Shown: positions 7,283 to 16,693, counted from the first letter of the stretch. The stretch: 64,000 nt of DNA from Flavimaribacter sp039888615 (GCA_039888615.1 JBDQQS010000012.1); one strand, 5' to 3'. Translations and numbers: made by a program. Notes: generated from the sequence alone by a model not told the origin.

Positions 7283-9103
7283 TCAGGCTGAGGCCCTGGT
7301 CTTCTCGAAACGCTTGCGTTCATGCGGATCGAGGTAAAGCTTTCTGAGCCGGATCGACTTCGGCGTCACTTCGACCAGTTCGTCGTCCTGGATCCATGAC
7401 AGGGCGCGCTCAAGCGTCATGCGGATTGGCGGCGTCAGCCGAACGGCCTCGTCCTTGCCGGCGGCGCGCATGTTGGTCAGCTTCTTGCCCTTGAGCACGT
7501 TGACCTCGAGATCGTTTTCGCGCGTGTGGATGCCGATGATCATGCCGGCGTAGACCTTCTCCCCGGCGTCGATGACCATGGGCCCGCGATCCTCGAGATT
7601 AAACAGCGCATAGGCGACCGCTTCACCGGCTTCATTGGACAGAAGCACGCCGTTGACGCGGCCGGCGATGTCGCCCTTGAAGGGCTGATAGTCGTGGAAC
7701 AGACGGTTCATGATCGCGGTGCCGCGCGTGTCGGTCATCAACTCCGACTGGTAACCGATCAGGCCGCGCGTCGGCGCATGAAACACCATGCGCACGCGGT
7801 CGCCGCCGGAAGGGCGCAGTTCGACCATTTCGGCCTTGCGCTCCGACATCTTCTGCACGACGACGCCGGAATGCTCCTCGTCGACGTCGATAACGACTTC
7901 CTCGACCGGTTCGAGCATCGTTCCGCTGTCGTCCTTCTTGAGCACCACCCGGGGCCGCGAGACGGCGAGTTCGAAGCCTTCGCGGCGCATCGTTTCGATC
8001 AGGACGGCGAGCTGCAATTCGCCGCGGCCGGAGACCTGGAAGGAGTCCTTGTCTTCCGATTCCTCGATCTTCAGCGCGACGTTGCCTTCAGCTTCCTTGA
8101 GCAGCCGGTCGCGGATGATGCGGCTTGTCACCTTGTCGCCCTCGGTGCCGGCAAGCGGCGAATCATTGACGATGAAGGACATGGTGACCGTCGGCGGGTC
8201 GATCGGTTGGGCTTCCATCGGCTCGGTCACTTCCGGCGCGCAGAAGGTGTCGGCGACCGTGCCTTTGGTCAGACCCGCGATAGCGACGATATCGCCCGCC
8301 TGGCCTCCTTCGACGGGTTGCCGTTCGAGACCGCGAAAGGCGAGGATCTTGGAGACGCGTCCCTGTTCGAGCGTCTTGCCGTTGCGGTCCATCACCTTGA
8401 TCGGCTGATTCGGCTTTACGCTTCCGGAAAAAATGCGGCCCGTAATGATACGTCCGAGAAAGGGGTTTGCTTCGAGTATCGTGCCGATCATCCGGAACGG
8501 ACCTTCCGCCACGCTTGGCGCCGGCACGTGCTCGACAACGAGATCGAACAGCGGCGTGAGGCTTGCGTCCGCCGGCTTGTCCGGTTCGGGGGCCAGCCAC
8601 CCGTCGCGGCCGGAACCATAGAGGATCGGGAAATCAAGCTGCTCGTCGGTCGCATCAAGGGCGGCAAAAAGGTCGAAGACCTCGTTGACCACCTCGTCCG
8701 CGCGGGCGTCCGGACGGTCGATCTTGTTGACGGCGACAATCGGCCTCAGGCCGACCTTGAGCGCCTTGCCGACGACGAATTTGGTCTGGGGCATCGGACC
8801 TTCGGCCGCGTCGACGAGCACGATCGCGCCGTCCACCATGCTCAGTATCCGCTCCACCTCGCCGCCGAAATCGGCGTGTCCGGGCGTGTCCACAATGTTG
8901 ATGCGGACATCGTTCCATAAAACCGAGGTCGCCTTGGCGAGGATCGTGATGCCGCGTTCCTTCTCCAACTCGTTGGAGTCCATGACGCGCTCGGCCACGC
9001 GCTGATTGTCGCGGAAAGCCCCCGACTGTTTGAGGAGTTCATCGACAAGCGTCGTCTTCCCATGGTCGACATGGGCGATGATCGCAATATTGCGGAGGTT
9101 CAT
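7283..9103 (-). CDS. typA: Ribosome-associated GTPase TypA/BipA
   Basis: This 606-residue translational GTPase binds the 70S ribosome and supports 50S assembly and growth under stress or low temperature. The G1 motif is in HVDHGKTTLVDELL near residue 12. ERGITI, DTPGHADFGGEVER and NKIDRPDAR mark switch I, G3 and G4. The later domains include the characteristic TRGLIGYQSEL and FNLEDRGPMVIDAG segments. Length matches the family. It follows the M3 peptidase gene on the same strand with a 120-bp gap containing a weak 8-bp stem, so it may have its own promoter. Confidence 0.97.
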   Translation of the reverse strand: MNLRNIAIIAHVDHGKTTLVDELLKQSGAFRDNQRVAERVMDSNELEKERGITILAKATSVLWNDVRINIVDTPGHADFGGEVERILSMVDGAIVLVDAAEGPMPQTKFVVGKALKVGLRPIVAVNKIDRPDARADEVVNEVFDLFAALDATDEQLDFPILYGSGRDGWLAPEPDKPADASLTPLFDLVVEHVPAPSVAEGPFRMIGTILEANPFLGRIITGRIFSGSVKPNQPIKVMDRNGKTLEQGRVSKILAFRGLERQPVEGGQAGDIVAIAGLTKGTVADTFCAPEVTEPMEAQPIDPPTVTMSFIVNDSPLAGTEGDKVTSRIIRDRLLKEAEGNVALKIEESEDKDSFQVSGRGELQLAVLIETMRREGFELAVSRPRVVLKKDDSGTMLEPVEEVVIDVDEEHSGVVVQKMSERKAEMVELRPSGGDRVRMVFHAPTRGLIGYQSELMTDTRGTAIMNRLFHDYQPFKGDIAGRVNGVLLSNEAGEAVAYALFNLEDRGPMVIDAGEKVYAGMIIGIHTRENDLEVNVLKGKKLTNMRAAGKDEAVRLTPPIRMTLERALSWIQDDELVEVTPKSIRLRKLYLDPHERKRFEKTRASA

Positions 9104-9223
9104 GGATACGTCTCGAATTTCGTGCGCTCGCTGGCGTCACAACCAATTTGCTGCGGCTCTTACAGGGTTTTCATGCCGGTTGGAAGCCCGTTGTGCGATG
9201 CGGCATGAATCGGCCGCGATTCC

Positions 9224-11257
9224 TCAGCCGGCGAGCCCCTTCTTTCGCAGCATCGCTTCCGCGTCGGGCATCTTGCCCCGAAAAGCGAGATAGGCGTCCT
9301 GTGGGTCGATGCTTCCGCCCTTCGAAAGAATAGTGTCGCGCAGCTTTGCCGCTGTCGCCGGATCGAAGACGTCGCCGGTTTCCTCGAAGGCGCTGAACGC
9401 GTCTGCGTCAAGAACTTCCGACCATATGTAGGAATAGTAGCCCGCCGAATAACCGCCGGAGAATACATGCAGGAAATGCGGCGTGCGGTGGCGCATGACG
9501 ATTGCTTCCGGCAGGCCGATCTCCGCAAGTTTTTCGCTTTCGAACGCAGCCGGATCCTCTGATGGATCCCCGGTGTGAAACGCCATGTCGACGATCGCCG
9601 AAGAGGTGTATTCCAGCGCGGCGAAGCCGGCGTTGAAATCGCGCGCCTCCAGCATCTTGTCGAGCAGTTGCTGCGGCATTGGCTCGCCGGTGTCGACGTG
9701 GACGGCGTACTCACCCAGAATCAGGGGTGTCGTCAGCCAGTGTTCAAAAAGCTGGGAGGGCAGTTCGACGAAGTCGCGCGACACCGACGTGCCGGAAACC
9801 GAGGGATAGACGACGTCGGACAGCAGTCCGTGCAGGGCATGGCCGAATTCGTGGAACAGCGTGCGCGCGTCGTCCAGCGAGATCAGCGCAGGCCGGCCCT
9901 TCGGCGGTTTTGCGAAATTCATCACATTGTATATGATCGGGATCTGCCCGCCATCGAGCTTGTGCTGGCTTTGGAAGGCGCTCATCCATGCGCCGGAACG
10001 CTTGCTGGAGCGTGCGAAATAGTCGGCGAGGAACAGACCGATCAGCGAACCCTCTGCGTCGCGAATTTCGAAGACACGCACATCCGGGTGATAGGCCTCG
10101 ATGTCGACGCGCTCCACCGCCGCTATTCCAAAAAGCCGGTGCGCGACGTCGAAACAGGCGGCGATGATTTTTTCCAGCTGGAGATAGGGCTTGAGTTCGG
10201 CTTCGGAAAAACTGAAGTCGCGGTCCCTGATCTTTTCCGAGTAGAAGCGCCAGTCCCAGGGCGCGACCAGATGGTTCTTGCCTTCCTCGGCGATCATGCC
10301 GGCGATTGCGTCTTCTTCCCTGCGCGCCCGCAACAGGGCTTTGTCCCAGACCTTCATCAAAAGTCCGTTTACCGCGTCCGGCGTCTTGGCCATGGTGTCG
10401 TCGAGCTTGAGGGCGGCGAAGTTCTCGTAGCCAAGAAGCGCGGCTTTTTCCGCGCGCAACTCCAATGTCTTGCCGACGAGCGCAAAATTGTCCCGCTCGG
10501 CGTTGTTCTCGCCGCGCGAAATCCAGGCCGTAAAGGCTGATTCGCGCAGGTCGCGTCGTTCGGAAAACGTCAGGAAAGGCTCGATGATCGAACGCGAAAG
10601 GGTCACGGCATAGCCTGAATCGAATCCCTTTTCGGACGCGGCTTCCGCCATGGCGTCGCGCAGGAAGTCCGGCAGTCCCGCCAGATCGTCTTCGCCGTCG
10701 AGTGCCAGATACCAGTCTTTTTCGTCGCGCAGAACATTCTGACCGAAGCGCGCGGACAGGCCCGCCAGTTCCTCGTCGATCGCCGCCAGTCGTTTCTGGT
10801 TCTCGTCATCGAGATTTGCGCCGGACCGCACGAAGCCTTTCCAGTGCCGTTCCAGCACCCGCGTCTGTTCGGTGTCGAGACCGAGCGTCTCGCGCTTTTG
10901 CCAAAGATCGTCGATCCGCGAAAACAGTTTCCGGTTCATGGCGATCGCGGAATAGTGGCGGGACATGCGGGGCGCGATGTCTCGCTCCAGTTCCTGGATC
11001 ATATCGTTGGAGCCCGTTCCCGCCCGGTTCCAGAACAGCGCCGAGCAGCGCGAAAGATCCGTTCCGGCCAGTTCGAGCGCCGTCACCGTGTTGTCGAATG
11101 TCGGCGCGTCCGGATTGTCGGCAATCGCCTCGATTTCAGACATGTGGGATTTCAGCGCGGCGTCGAAACCGTCGGCGAAGTCGCTGTCCCCGATTTTCGA
11201 GAACTCGGGGAGACCGTGCGGGCCATTCCAGTGGAAGAGGTGGTCGTTGACGCTCAT
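9224..11257 (-). CDS. M3 family metallopeptidase (oligopeptidase A-like)
   Basis: This is a zinc endopeptidase of the thimet/oligopeptidase family that degrades short peptides, probably in the cytoplasm (no signal peptide). The zinc site HEFGH lies at about residue 467 inside LFHEFGHALHGLLS, and the family motif region SGTSVSRDFVELPSQLFEHW follows. The start MSVNDHLFHWNGPHGLPEF matches the usual N-terminus of rhizobial homologues, giving 677 residues. A longer frame upstream to 11317 lacks family similarity and runs into a hairpin. The gene is codirectional with argG but separated by a likely terminator. Confidence 0.93.
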   Translation of the reverse strand: MSVNDHLFHWNGPHGLPEFSKIGDSDFADGFDAALKSHMSEIEAIADNPDAPTFDNTVTALELAGTDLSRCSALFWNRAGTGSNDMIQELERDIAPRMSRHYSAIAMNRKLFSRIDDLWQKRETLGLDTEQTRVLERHWKGFVRSGANLDDENQKRLAAIDEELAGLSARFGQNVLRDEKDWYLALDGEDDLAGLPDFLRDAMAEAASEKGFDSGYAVTLSRSIIEPFLTFSERRDLRESAFTAWISRGENNAERDNFALVGKTLELRAEKAALLGYENFAALKLDDTMAKTPDAVNGLLMKVWDKALLRARREEDAIAGMIAEEGKNHLVAPWDWRFYSEKIRDRDFSFSEAELKPYLQLEKIIAACFDVAHRLFGIAAVERVDIEAYHPDVRVFEIRDAEGSLIGLFLADYFARSSKRSGAWMSAFQSQHKLDGGQIPIIYNVMNFAKPPKGRPALISLDDARTLFHEFGHALHGLLSDVVYPSVSGTSVSRDFVELPSQLFEHWLTTPLILGEYAVHVDTGEPMPQQLLDKMLEARDFNAGFAALEYTSSAIVDMAFHTGDPSEDPAAFESEKLAEIGLPEAIVMRHRTPHFLHVFSGGYSAGYYSYIWSEVLDADAFSAFEETGDVFDPATAAKLRDTILSKGGSIDPQDAYLAFRGKMPDAEAMLRKKGLAG

Positions 11258-11317
11258 GGACAATGCCTCGCTCGGGTTGGACTCCGGCGATGTAGGCAAT
11301 GCCCGCAATAGATGCAA

Positions 11318-11355
11318 GGGCCGGGTTACAATGTGTTACATCGTCAACCCGGCCC
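11318..11355 (-). terminator. Probable argG terminator hairpin
   Basis: A perfect 10-bp stem, GGGCCGGGTT with AACCCGGCCC (11318-11327 and 11346-11355), encloses an 18-base loop that itself contains ATGT/ACAT. It begins seven bases after the argG stop on the minus strand. The following bases are TTGCAT rather than a clean T run, so termination is likely but not certain. Confidence 0.55.
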
Positions 11356-11361
11356 CTCTGA

Positions 11362-12585
11362 TCAGGATTCGCGGTCGCGGGAGGCGAGCGTGCGCAGGCG
11401 CAGCGCGTTGAGCTTGATAAAGCCGGCTGCGTCCTTCTGGTCGTAGGCGCCCTGGTCGTCCTCGAAGGTGACGAGCTGGTCGGAATAGAGCGTTTTCGCC
11501 GATTCGCGGCCGGTAACGATGACATTGCCCTTGTAGAGCTTGAGGCGAACCTTGCCTTCGACGCTTTCCTGCGAGAGGTCGATGGCGGCCTGCAACATGC
11601 TCCGCTCGGGCGAGAACCAGAATCCGTTGTAGATGAGCTCCGCGTAACGCGGCATCAGTTCGTCTTTCAGATGCGCTGCGCCGCGATCAAGCGTGATCGA
11701 TTCGATCGCCCGGTGGGCCGTCAGAAGAATTGTGCCTCCCGGCGTTTCGTAGACGCCGCGCGATTTCATGCCGACGAAGCGGTTCTCGACGAGATCAAGG
11801 CGGCCAATGCCGTTGTCGCGGCCATAGTCGTTGAGCTTGGCGAACAGCGTCGCGGGAGACAGTTTCTCGCCGTTCAGGGCAATCGGGTCCCCCCCGGAAA
11901 ATTCGATCTCGATCTCGGTCGCCCTGTCCGGTGCTTCTTCCGGAGAGATGGTGCGCTGGTAGACATAGGCAGGGGGCTCATCCCACGGGTCTTCCAGCAC
12001 TTTTCCCTCGGAGGAGGAGTGCAGCATGTTGGCGTCGACCGAGAAGGGCGCTTCGCCGCGTTTGTCCTTCGGGATCGGGATCTGGTATTTCTCCGCGAAT
12101 TCGATCAGGTCGGTCCGCGACTTGAAGCTCCAGTCGCGCCACGGCGCGATTATCTTGATGTCGGGGTTCAGCGCATAGGCCGAGAGTTCGAACCGCACCT
12201 GGTCGTTGCCCTTGCCAGTTGCGCCATGGGCGATCGCGTCGGCCCCGGTCTCCTCGGCGATCTCGATCAGGCGTTTCGAGATCAGCGGCCGGGCGATGGA
12301 GGTGCCGAGCAGATAGACGCCTTCATACACGGTGTTGGCGCGAAACATCGGAAAGACGAAATCGGAGATGAACTCCTCGCGCACGTCCTCGATATAGATT
12401 TCGCGGATGCCCATCATCTCGGCCTTCTTGCGCGCCGGCTCCAGTTCGTCGCCCTGACCGAGATCGGCAGTGAAGGTGACGACTTCCGCATTCATTTCCG
12501 TCTGGAGCCATTTCAGGATGATGGATGTGTCGAGTCCTCCCGAATAGGCGAGAACCACTTTCTTGACGTTTTTGAGAGCGCTCAT
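11362..12585 (-). CDS. argG: Argininosuccinate synthase
   Basis: This 407-residue enzyme joins citrulline and aspartate with ATP to form argininosuccinate, the penultimate step of arginine synthesis. The ATP pyrophosphatase loop is AYSGGLDTSIILKWL near residue 13. Further signatures are GATGKGNDQVRFE and RDWSFKSRTDLIEFAEKY, and the citrulline/aspartate region SVDANMLHSSSEGKVLEDP. Length is typical. The 5' leader contains the palindrome GCGGCCTGAGGCCGC at 12612-12626, which could form a hairpin about 27 bases before the start; its role is unknown. Confidence 0.97.
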   Translation of the reverse strand: MSALKNVKKVVLAYSGGLDTSIILKWLQTEMNAEVVTFTADLGQGDELEPARKKAEMMGIREIYIEDVREEFISDFVFPMFRANTVYEGVYLLGTSIARPLISKRLIEIAEETGADAIAHGATGKGNDQVRFELSAYALNPDIKIIAPWRDWSFKSRTDLIEFAEKYQIPIPKDKRGEAPFSVDANMLHSSSEGKVLEDPWDEPPAYVYQRTISPEEAPDRATEIEIEFSGGDPIALNGEKLSPATLFAKLNDYGRDNGIGRLDLVENRFVGMKSRGVYETPGGTILLTAHRAIESITLDRGAAHLKDELMPRYAELIYNGFWFSPERSMLQAAIDLSQESVEGKVRLKLYKGNVIVTGRESAKTLYSDQLVTFEDDQGAYDQKDAAGFIKLNALRLRTLASRDRES

Positions 12586-12734
12586 GGTTTTCCGTATTTT
12601 TCCAACGTGTGGCGGCCTGAGGCCGCTCTTGCAAATGCGGCGGCACTTTAGTCCGAAAACTTCGCGTTACAAGTGGGCATTTGGCTGCTATTCAGCGCGC
12701 GGTCGTTATCCGAATGCAGCGAGACCCCTCGAAC

Positions 12735-13376
12735 ATGCCTTTCGTTCCCGATATTCCCGTCCTTCTGGCCTTTGCGCTCGCCTCGGTGATCCTGGCGATC
12801 ACGCCGGGGCCGGACATGACGCTGTTCCTTGGCCGGGCGCTCAGCGACGGTCGCGCGGCGGGCATCGCCTGCATCGCCGGAACGCTGGCCGGGGTGTGCG
12901 TCCACACGCTTCTTGTGGCGCTCGGCATATCGGCGCTGGTCGTGGCCTCGCCCACGGCTTTCCTTCTGTTGAAGACCGGCGGCGCCGCCTATCTGTTCTG
13001 GTTGGCCGTGCAGGCGATCCGCTACGGGTCGACCTTCAGGACCGAGGCCGGCAATCCGAAGGAACGAACCTTCTTTCAGCACTGGCTGCACGGGCTTACC
13101 GTCAATCTGCTCAACCCGAAGATCATCATCTTCTTCATGACCTTCCTGCCGCAATTCGTGTCCGCCGGCGATCCGCACATCACCGGCAAGCTGATCTTTC
13201 TCGGCCTGATGTTCAACGTGATTTCGCTGCCGATGGTCATCACCATGGTGCTGGTGGCCGACAGGCTTGCCGCATGGTTGAAATCCAGCCGGCGCATCAC
13301 CCGGACGATCGACTACGTCTTTGCCGGCGTGTTCTCGCTCTTCGCCGTCAGGATTCTTCTGACGGAGGCGCGGTAA
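12735..13376 (+). CDS. LysE/RhtB family amino-acid exporter
   Basis: This is a 213-residue inner-membrane protein with about six hydrophobic segments. The family signature ASVILAITPGPDMTLFLGRALSDGR begins near residue 16, and the second conserved segment is LTVNLLNPKIIIFFMTFLPQF. LysE/RhtB proteins export amino acids such as homoserine, threonine or lysine. The specific substrate is not predictable here. The start MPFVPDIPVLLAF was chosen because it places the first helix at the N-terminus as in homologues. It is divergent from argG and converges end to end with the next gene. Confidence 0.88.
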   Translation: MPFVPDIPVLLAFALASVILAITPGPDMTLFLGRALSDGRAAGIACIAGTLAGVCVHTLLVALGISALVVASPTAFLLLKTGGAAYLFWLAVQAIRYGSTFRTEAGNPKERTFFQHWLHGLTVNLLNPKIIIFFMTFLPQFVSAGDPHITGKLIFLGLMFNVISLPMVITMVLVADRLAAWLKSSRRITRTIDYVFAGVFSLFAVRILLTEAR

Positions 13377-13377
13377 T

Positions 13378-13833
13378 TCAAATCTGCTCTTTCGGCGGTA
13401 GCCAGCTGCCGGCCCGGCTGCCTGCAAACAGCCAGTAGGTTAACCCGCCGATCATGCCGGAAACCGCGATCATCACCAGTGTGTTGACAGAACGGTCGGT
13501 TGCGCCGGTCATGGCGGCGCCGGCGAAGGGCACGATCAGTGCGATAATGCCGCCGGCGAGCGTATAAAACAGCCAGTCGCGTTTGCGGGTGATTTCGGCG
13601 AACAGGATGACGGCCATCGCCGGAATGAAGGCGACATAGCCGGCGAAAGCCGCAGCCACCAGGAACCCGACGATCAGGCCGATGCTCCAAGGCGAATTTG
13701 CCAAATGGCTCGCTTCCTGCGGTGTGATGATCTGCGTGAGAAAGCCCATTGCGACGGCCGACGCGATGGTCGCCAGAATGAAGCCAAGCGTGATAGCGCA
13801 CAGCCGCAGGAAAAAGACCAGAAACCGATCCAA
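13378..13833 (-). CDS. Hypothetical four-helix membrane protein
   Basis: I do not recognise this 151-residue family. Four hydrophobic segments are apparent (about residues 4-30, 50-83, 88-110 and 118-138), with short polar loops and a PPKEQ C-terminus. The reading frame is well formed and the stop lies two bases from that of the convergent LysE gene. Its start lies two bases after the rlmN stop region, so it is very probably co-transcribed downstream of rlmN. An inner-membrane location is inferred from hydropathy. Confidence 0.72.
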   Translation of the reverse strand: MDRFLVFFLRLCAITLGFILATIASAVAMGFLTQIITPQEASHLANSPWSIGLIVGFLVAAAFAGYVAFIPAMAVILFAEITRKRDWLFYTLAGGIIALIVPFAGAAMTGATDRSVNTLVMIAVSGMIGGLTYWLFAGSRAGSWLPPKEQI

Positions 13834-13834
13834 A

Positions 13835-15079
13835 TCAGGCCTCGCCGTGCCCGGCGATCATCATCGCTTCGAGCGCGAGCCGTTCCGATTTGCGCAAGCG
13901 CTCCGATTCGGATTTGAGTTGGCCGCAGGCGGCGAGGATGTCGCGTCCGCGCGGCGTGCGAATGGGGGAGGCGTAACCGGCGTGGTTGACGAAATCCGCG
14001 AACTTTTCGATCTGCTCCCAGGAGGAGCACTCGTAAGCGCTGCCCGGCCACGGATTGAAAGGAATGAGGTTGATCTTCGCCGGAACCCCCTTGAGCAGAC
14101 GCACAAGCTCCTTTGCGTCGGCCATCGAATCGTTGACGCCTTTCAGCATGACGTATTCGAAGGTAATGCGCCGCGCGTTGGAAAGCCCCTTGTAATCGCG
14201 GCAGGCCTTCATCAGCTCCGCGAGAGGGTATTTCTTGTTGATCGGCACGAGTTCGTTGCGAAGATCGTCGCGAACTGCATGCAACGATATCGCCAGCATG
14301 ACGCCGATTTCCTCGCCGGTGCGATAGATTTCCGGTACGACGCCGGAGGTGGAAAGCGTGATGCGCCGGCGCGACAGCGACAGGCCTTCATTGTCCGAGG
14401 CGATCAGCAGCGCCCTCTTCACGTTCTCGAAATTGTAGAGCGGCTCGCCCATGCCCATCATCACGATATTGGACACCTTGCGGCCCTCTGAAGGCACGAT
14501 GGCGCCGGCCGGCGTGTCTCGAGCGGGAAAATCGCCAAGTCTGTCGCGGGCCAGAAGCAGTTGCGAAAGGATTTCTTCTGAAGTCAGGTTGCGCACCAGC
14601 TTCTGGGTGCCCGTATGGCAGAACGAGCAGGTGAGCGTGCAGCCAACCTGCGAGGAGATGCAAAGCGTTCCCCTGCCTTCCTCCGGAATATAGACGGTTT
14701 CGATCTCGACGGGTCGCCCGGCGCCGCGCGGCGGAAAACGCAGCAGCCATTTACGGGTGCCGTCGGTGGAGATCTGTTCGTCGACGATTTCGGGCCGGGC
14801 GATCGTGAAGCTCGATTTCAGCGCCGCGCGCAGATCCTTGGAGACATTGTGCATGTCGTCGAAATCGCTGGCGCCGCGCACATAGAGCCAATGCCAGAGC
14901 TGCTGGGCGCGCATGCGCACCTGCCGTTCCTTCACACCGGCGTCGGCCAGGGCCGCGCCGAGCTCCTCGCGCGACATGCCGATCAGCGAGGGACGGTTGT
15001 CATTGACATGCGAGGGCGTCGTTTGCGGCGACAGGGAGTCGCGCTGGCCGGTATCTCTCAGGTCGATGGACAGGGGCAT
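13835..15079 (-). CDS. rlmN: 23S rRNA/tRNA adenine-C2 methyltransferase RlmN
   Basis: This 414-residue radical SAM enzyme methylates C2 of A2503 in 23S rRNA and A37 in some tRNAs. The cluster-binding CxxxCxxC motif is in GCTLTCSFCHTGTQKLVRNL. MMGMGEPLYNFENVKRAL, RRITLSTSGVVPEI and SLHAVRDDLRNELVPIN are all family signatures. The C-terminal resolving cysteine is near GRDILAACGQL. The N-terminal extension of about 20 residues before the conserved RPSLIGMSREEL is somewhat long, so a start closer in is possible. The next gene downstream starts two bases after its stop. Confidence 0.96.
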   Translation of the reverse strand: MPLSIDLRDTGQRDSLSPQTTPSHVNDNRPSLIGMSREELGAALADAGVKERQVRMRAQQLWHWLYVRGASDFDDMHNVSKDLRAALKSSFTIARPEIVDEQISTDGTRKWLLRFPPRGAGRPVEIETVYIPEEGRGTLCISSQVGCTLTCSFCHTGTQKLVRNLTSEEILSQLLLARDRLGDFPARDTPAGAIVPSEGRKVSNIVMMGMGEPLYNFENVKRALLIASDNEGLSLSRRRITLSTSGVVPEIYRTGEEIGVMLAISLHAVRDDLRNELVPINKKYPLAELMKACRDYKGLSNARRITFEYVMLKGVNDSMADAKELVRLLKGVPAKINLIPFNPWPGSAYECSSWEQIEKFADFVNHAGYASPIRTPRGRDILAACGQLKSESERLRKSERLALEAMMIAGHGEA

Positions 15080-15211
15080 GAGCCGGATCTTTCAAAGGAA
15101 ATTTGTGCGATGCCCCTCAGGGCGCGCAATTTCCCCCAAAATACGGCGTTTCGACGCCATATCAAGGCGCAGCCGTCAATTAAACGGCTGCAAAGCCGGT
15201 CGACCGGACGA

Positions 15212-15715
15212 TCAGTTGCAGTTCTGGATCTCGCTGAGCGCTGCGGTAACGCCGGAAAGCGAGAACGTGTAGCTCGTGTTGGTGCCGCGCTGCGACGTCG
15301 CCTTGACCGTCATGGACGAGCCGGCGCGCATTGCGGAGACGAGCGCCGGTTCTTCAGCGGCGTTCTCGACCCAGGCCGAATCATCTTTGGAGAACATCGT
15401 GAAGCTACGGCCGTCTACGCTGACATCGACCTTGGATCCATCCCTGAGCTGGTAGCCCATCATGGCCTGGGGTTCGTAGGAGATGTTCTGGCCAGGACGC
15501 TGCGACACCAGGAAAAAGATGTCGCCGTGATCGACATTCGTCGGCTCCTTGCGGGTGGGAAGCGACAGGATGTAACAAACCTTGCCGTTCGCCGAATTGT
15601 AGGAATAGGCGCCCCAGGCATTGAATTGTTTGATGCGCGTCGGCGATTGGGCCGAGGCGACGCCTGTCACCGCAATTATAAGGATCAGAGCTGTCACGAA
15701 CTTCTTCAAAACCAT
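15212..15715 (-). CDS. Invasion-associated locus B (IalB) family protein
   Basis: This is a 167-residue secreted protein. Residues 1-22 form a signal peptide (MVLKKFVTALILIIAVTGVA, then SA before QSPT). The mature part has the IalB pattern: KVCYILSLPTRKEP, a DIFFLVSQRPGQN segment, a DSAWVENAAEEPALVSAMRAG stretch and SLSGVTAALSEIQNC at the end, with paired cysteines. Members are periplasmic or outer-envelope proteins common in Hyphomicrobiales and named after a Bartonella invasion locus. In free-living species the role is not established. The start at 15715 has a GTAGGTTG ribosome site, whereas an upstream frame to 15802 is not supported. Confidence 0.85.
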   Translation of the reverse strand: MVLKKFVTALILIIAVTGVASAQSPTRIKQFNAWGAYSYNSANGKVCYILSLPTRKEPTNVDHGDIFFLVSQRPGQNISYEPQAMMGYQLRDGSKVDVSVDGRSFTMFSKDDSAWVENAAEEPALVSAMRAGSSMTVKATSQRGTNTSYTFSLSGVTAALSEIQNCN

Positions 15716-15803
15716 AATCAACCTACCGGACTGTTCTGCTTTCACGGGCACGGACTGCCTTGACCATGCTGGTTTGGCAACATTTTGTCTCAATTTGTGC
15801 AAA

Positions 15804-15817
15804 TTTGGGTTACCAAA
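15804..15817 (-). promoter_or_regulatory. Inverted repeat upstream of the ialB-like gene
   Basis: TTTGG (15804-15808) and CCAAA (15813-15817) flank four bases, about 90 bp upstream of the ialB-like start in a 223-bp AT-rich gap. TTGACT on the minus strand nearby could be a -35 element, although no convincing -10 follows. This is a weak candidate operator. Confidence 0.25.
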
Positions 15818-15913
15818 CAGTCAACACTGTTTCGGATTTCGCTGATTTTGTAAAATTCTGCAACCCTGCGGTTATGCGGGCGATCAGCATATTCTCCAGT
15901 ACCGGGAGAGTGC

Positions 15914-15933
15914 ATCGGCCGCGAGCGGCCGAT
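15914..15933 (-). terminator. Hairpin after the DUF1232 gene
   Basis: ATCGGCCG and CGGCCGAT pair perfectly around a four-base loop, five bases past the stop of the DUF1232 gene on the minus strand. There is no T run in that direction, so it may be an incomplete terminator or a 3'-end stabilising hairpin. Confidence 0.4.
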
Positions 15934-15938
15934 TTCGC

Positions 15939-16322
15939 TCAAGACTGAACCGTTTCTGTGTCTTCCAGCGCGCGGCGCGCAGCGGCGTAGTGCGCTGGAG
16001 TTATGTGCGCGCGGATCGCGGCGATCGCGGCGCCCAGCACGGCGATGTCGTCTGAGAAGCCCACAAGCGCAAGGAAATCCGGCAATGTGTCCATCGGAAA
16101 CACGAAATAGGCGAGCGCGGCGAGCAGAATGCCGCGCACACGCGTCGGCGTGTTGCTGTCGAGCGCGCAATAATAGGCGGCCGCCACGTCTTCCATGAAT
16201 GGAACCTGGCGCGCAGCGCGTTTCAGCGTTCTCCAGAAGCCTTTGCGCACCGTCTGGGTGCGTTCGCGACGGGTGTCGTCGTCGCCAGGCTCCAATATTT
16301 CTCCGATCTTGACCGTATCCAT
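15939..16322 (-). CDS. DUF1232 (YkvA-like) family protein
   Basis: This is a 127-residue protein with the DUF1232 core LLAALAYFVFPMDTLPDFLALVGFSDDIAVLGAAIAAI, in which the FPxDxxPD and DDxAV elements are conserved. A charged N-terminal region precedes it. The core is hydrophobic enough to be membrane associated. No biochemical function is known for the family. The start ATG at 16322 has a GACGAGAC stretch before it and matches the usual family N-terminus better than the longer frame to 16361. Confidence 0.82.
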   Translation of the reverse strand: MDTVKIGEILEPGDDDTRRERTQTVRKGFWRTLKRAARQVPFMEDVAAAYYCALDSNTPTRVRGILLAALAYFVFPMDTLPDFLALVGFSDDIAVLGAAIAAIRAHITPAHYAAARRALEDTETVQS

Positions 16323-16393
16323 TGTCTCGTCTTTCGCGTCGGAACAAATATGGGACGTCAACGCGCAATGTTCAAATTTGTTGCGGTCGGCGT

Positions 16394-16693
16394 CTATCCC
16401 TGGCCGGCGAAGCGATCCATGGCGCGCGCCAGTCGAAAATCGAATTCGGACAGGCCGTTGCAGTCATGGGTGGTGAGCGTTACGTCGACACGGTTGTAGA
16501 CGTTGAACCATTCGGGATGGTGGTTCAATTTTTCCGCCGCCAGCGCCGCGCGCGTCATGAATCCGAAAGCTTCATTGAATGTCTTGAAACGGAATGTCTT
16601 TTCAATGGCCTTGCGATCGCTCCTCAGCGTCCAGCCCGCAATATCATTCATGCCGGTATCGATTGCGTCGGCGTCGAGAGCGGTAATCGGCAT
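16394..16693 (-). CDS. phhB: Pterin-4a-carbinolamine dehydratase
   Basis: This 99-residue PCD/DCoH family enzyme dehydrates 4a-hydroxytetrahydrobiopterin during recycling of the cofactor of aromatic amino-acid hydroxylases. The active-site pattern is intact: KLNHHPEWFNVYNRVDVTLTTHD, with the paired histidines, the aromatic spacing and the later His-Asp. AIEKTFRFKTFNEAFGFMTRAA is the other family signature. No phenylalanine hydroxylase lies in the window, so the partner is unknown. The protein may instead support molybdopterin metabolism, as suggested for some bacterial copies. Confidence 0.93.
   Translation of the reverse strand: MPITALDADAIDTGMNDIAGWTLRSDRKAIEKTFRFKTFNEAFGFMTRAALAAEKLNHHPEWFNVYNRVDVTLTTHDCNGLSEFDFRLARAMDRFAGQG

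Noticed and set aside
7526..8920. 464-residue + strand frame opposite typA
   Set aside because: Antisense shadow of the conserved GTPase gene; His/Asp/Arg-rich and without family similarity.
9171..9208. TCATGCCG/CGGCATGA stem between the M3 peptidase and typA genes
   Set aside because: The stem is short, the loop is 22 bases and no T run follows in the gene direction; not supported as a terminator.
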